Part shown: piece after piece, positions 63,401-64,000 of the stretch
How positions within the stretch are numbered: the stretch's first letter is position 1
How the letters are laid out: each line of letters begins with the position of its first letter
Origin: Flavobacterium noncentrifugens
Lineage (GTDB): Bacteria > Bacteroidota > Bacteroidia > Flavobacteriales > Flavobacteriaceae
DNA length: 64,000 nt
Assembly: GCF_900100375.1 (NCBI RefSeq)
Contig: NZ_FNEZ01000003.1
Span: 220,183 to 284,182 of the forward strand
Direction of reading: 5' to 3'
The notes under the pieces: model-generated
Database searches by the model: none
What the model saw: the letters and a program-made list of their open reading frames with translations, nothing else
What the model was told of the DNA's origin: nothing
Made by a program: the position numbers and the translations under genes

Positions 63401-63552
63401 CCCGAGACACCAACAGTGTTCAGTTTGTTTACAGCGTTGGTTAAAGTGTTAAACGGTGCCGCCTGCGAGGCACCAATAACGTAATTTCCTGAAAGTGGCT
63501 GTGAAAACCCGGAGATTGAAAAAAGAACAATTACAATAAAAAACTTCTTCAT
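60415..63552 (-). CDS. Large T9SS-secreted right-handed beta-helix protein
   Basis: The start at 63552 (MKKFFIVIVLFSISGFSQ) gives 1045 residues with a signal peptide. Residues 20-500 are repeats of about 22-30 residues rich in Asn/Thr/Gly (SNNTIDNVTFTKVGQGIYITGN, NYTVSNNTIDGIL), typical of right-handed parallel beta-helices such as NosD or pectate lyase-like folds. The middle (about 500-960) holds jelly-roll or Ig-like strands. The C-terminal part is a T9SS-like sorting domain (VQLFDLNGKLIFSKQNI, ending QKILLN). No catalytic residue can be named. It may bind or cleave polysaccharide. Confidence 0.85.
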   Translation of the reverse strand: MKKFFIVIVLFSISGFSQPLSGNYVIGASQAAPFNTLTNAVNKLNTVGVSGPVIFLLNDASYTVSSGEVFPIAINQFTGTSETNTFTIKPNAGKTVLIQADNINSYTSTQSVIKLNGADNVFINGSNNNSTSKNLTIVNTNGLEYSKKSVIWFANEGTSNGALNNTISNLNIRQQSITGDLSIGIYSGGTAVDAVAATSANSNNTIDNVTFTKVGQGIYITGNATTQNWKIMNSVFGAAADPDKSFVGIYLNNVKNYTVSNNTIDGILKTTTNYNPIHGGIYTDGSSSDGKIFGNKISNIKETTGSASSTGIFVTGNNTAVYNNFINNIRAQGNGGLANNGFGICINSGQAISIYYNTVKMVDNQNSGFSAAFYIAAGSALNVVNNIFMNTQTSGAARYAIYSAVSASAFAKIDYNDYYTTQYIGYLGGNATALSNWKTATTQDSHSVNLLPVFLSATDLHLSTTGNATLDNLGTPITTILLDIDLETRSTATPDFGADEFEAAKCGNATTWTGSSWNNGSPTTAYKAIIAANYSTASGNIAACELVVNAGIILTINKDQYVEIQNDATINGNVVVEHGGSFVQVKEDSKDVLSATGAFTMKRTTSPITKYDFVYWSSPIENQTLYNLSPETRFDKFYKFNPLNGAWVVIENGAETMENGKGYILRGPASFSDTVAAPFNASFTGKPHNGPISVPVTKSVSAMNLIGNPYPSAIDAKAFLNDANNSSFLNGTIYLWTHATPIQQNGVSTYGYSSADYAAYNKIGGIKTSATSAAFAGNIAAGQAFFVETLATGTAVFKNSMRIKTNNTQFYKTSNPVQALEKDNRFWLNLMNEQGAFKQTLIGYANGASNGYDQQYDGLMVNGNTYINFYSIVENQNLVIQGLALPFHNEQVIPLGYSTTVAGTFTIALDGYEGLFNGQEIYLVDKLLNAVHNIKSGNYNFTTATGTFNDRFEIRFLNETLAMNDIYQMQQNTVAFSDNNSVFIKSTETIEAVQLFDLNGKLIFSKQNINAKEFNTGALSIKNQLLILQATSDKNAIYTQKILLN

Positions 63553-63857
63553 GATTACAAACATTTGATATAAATAGACCCGAATAATTTATTTGAGCGG
63601 GACAAATGTATATACAACTGTTGGTTGGAAAACCATTTCAAAAAGGGTATTTTTGAACTTTTCGATGAAGCGCAGAAAAGGCATATTCAAACACAAAAAT
63701 CGCCGATAAACTGCAAATTCAACGAAAACGTTTGCGGTATTTTATCGTCATAATTTACTGATTATCAAATGTTAAAATTGAATATTTCGCATATTTAAGA
63801 AAGTAATAATACAAAAACAGGAACATATGCAATGCAGGAGATTGAATAGAATAATCG
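63553..63857. other. Intergenic region, 305 bp
   Basis: It contains the -7 box of the T9SS beta-helix gene and a TTGGAAAACCA motif (63625-63635) like the arms of operator B. No gene was recognised. Confidence 0.5.
63603..63610 (-). promoter_or_regulatory. -7 promoter box of the T9SS beta-helix gene
   Basis: Minus-strand TACATTTG, matching TAnnTTTG, about 50 nt before the start codon. Confidence 0.5.
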
Positions 63858-64000
63858 TTAATTTTCAAACAACGCCTTTTCTATTTTTGCAGAAGCTTCT
63901 TCACAAAAGTCAAGTCCGGAATAATCAGGATTGAAACCGCCAATGTATGGAACTGCCATCATGTAAATGCGCGCATTGTAAGCACCAAAGGCATCCAATA
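63858..64000 (-). CDS. Unidentified protein, C-terminal part only
   Basis: A minus-strand frame runs from the right edge to a TAA at 63858-63860. The visible 47 residues include LDAFGAYNARIYMMAVPYIGGF and then PDYSGLDFCEEASAKIEKALFEN. The start is outside the window and no family was recognised from this tail. The coding-like composition and lack of stops make it a real gene end. Confidence 0.6.
   Translation of the reverse strand, partial: LDAFGAYNARIYMMAVPYIGGFNPDYSGLDFCEEASAKIEKALFEN

Noticed and set aside
1..64000. tRNA, rRNA, riboswitch and insertion-sequence search by eye
   Set aside because: No cloverleaf with a CCA end, no rRNA-like conserved stretch and no transposase were seen. 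A proper covariance search could still find small RNAs.

Overview
The window looks like chromosome of a Flavobacterium-like member of the Bacteroidota (Flavobacteriaceae). Five proteins end in type IX secretion (T9SS) sorting domains, there is a SusC/SusD pair, LytS/LytTR-type two-component genes, and promoters with the Bacteroidota -7 box TAnnTTTG. I found no rRNA, tRNA, phage, transposase or CRISPR.

Layout. 1-7.9 kb: 3' end of a repeat-rich T9SS adhesin, a TerC membrane protein, small secreted and membrane proteins, a LuxR-HTH/DUF4199/VOC group and a DnaQ-GIY-YIG fusion. 8.1-14.1 kb: two histidine kinase/LytTR pairs with an outer-membrane barrel protein and an HMA-like protein between them. 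14.3-21.3 kb: a T9SS protein with a seven-bladed RCC1 propeller, a GNAT acetyltransferase, signal peptidase I, an OmpW/PorT-like barrel and another T9SS protein.

21.5-38.5 kb, all on the minus strand, is an alginate utilisation locus. PL17 oligoalginate lyase and KdgF form one unit and SusC/SusD another. A FadR-type GntR regulator follows, then MFS transporter, DEH reductase (SDR), KDG kinase, KDPG aldolase, a sialate-O-acetylesterase-type esterase and a PL6 alginate lyase. Together they take alginate to pyruvate and glyceraldehyde-3-phosphate. A shared element (TTGGWWAACCAG, exactly 10 nt from the -7 box) precedes PL17, susC and the regulator gene, and I propose it as the GntR operator. The esterase gene is bracketed by two related palindromic repeats.

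38.6-46.8 kb: a DUF6642-like protein with a degenerate caspase-type site, a CheY-like regulator, a periplasmic esterase/sugar dehydrogenase/lactonase cluster, and a LexA-like (S24) repressor facing a DUF1810-AlkB-DUF2809 operon across paired palindromic operators. A GC-rich unassigned island and a frameshifted DUF1801-like gene follow. 46.8-64 kb: acyltransferase, ABC exporter, HbpS-like protein, HxlR and Crp regulators, esterase, GT9 glycosyltransferase, MsrB-MsrA fusion beside a second MsrA, SF2 helicase, DUF3095, a PA2169-type four-helix protein, an orphan domain protein, a giant T9SS beta-helix protein, and a gene cut by the right edge.
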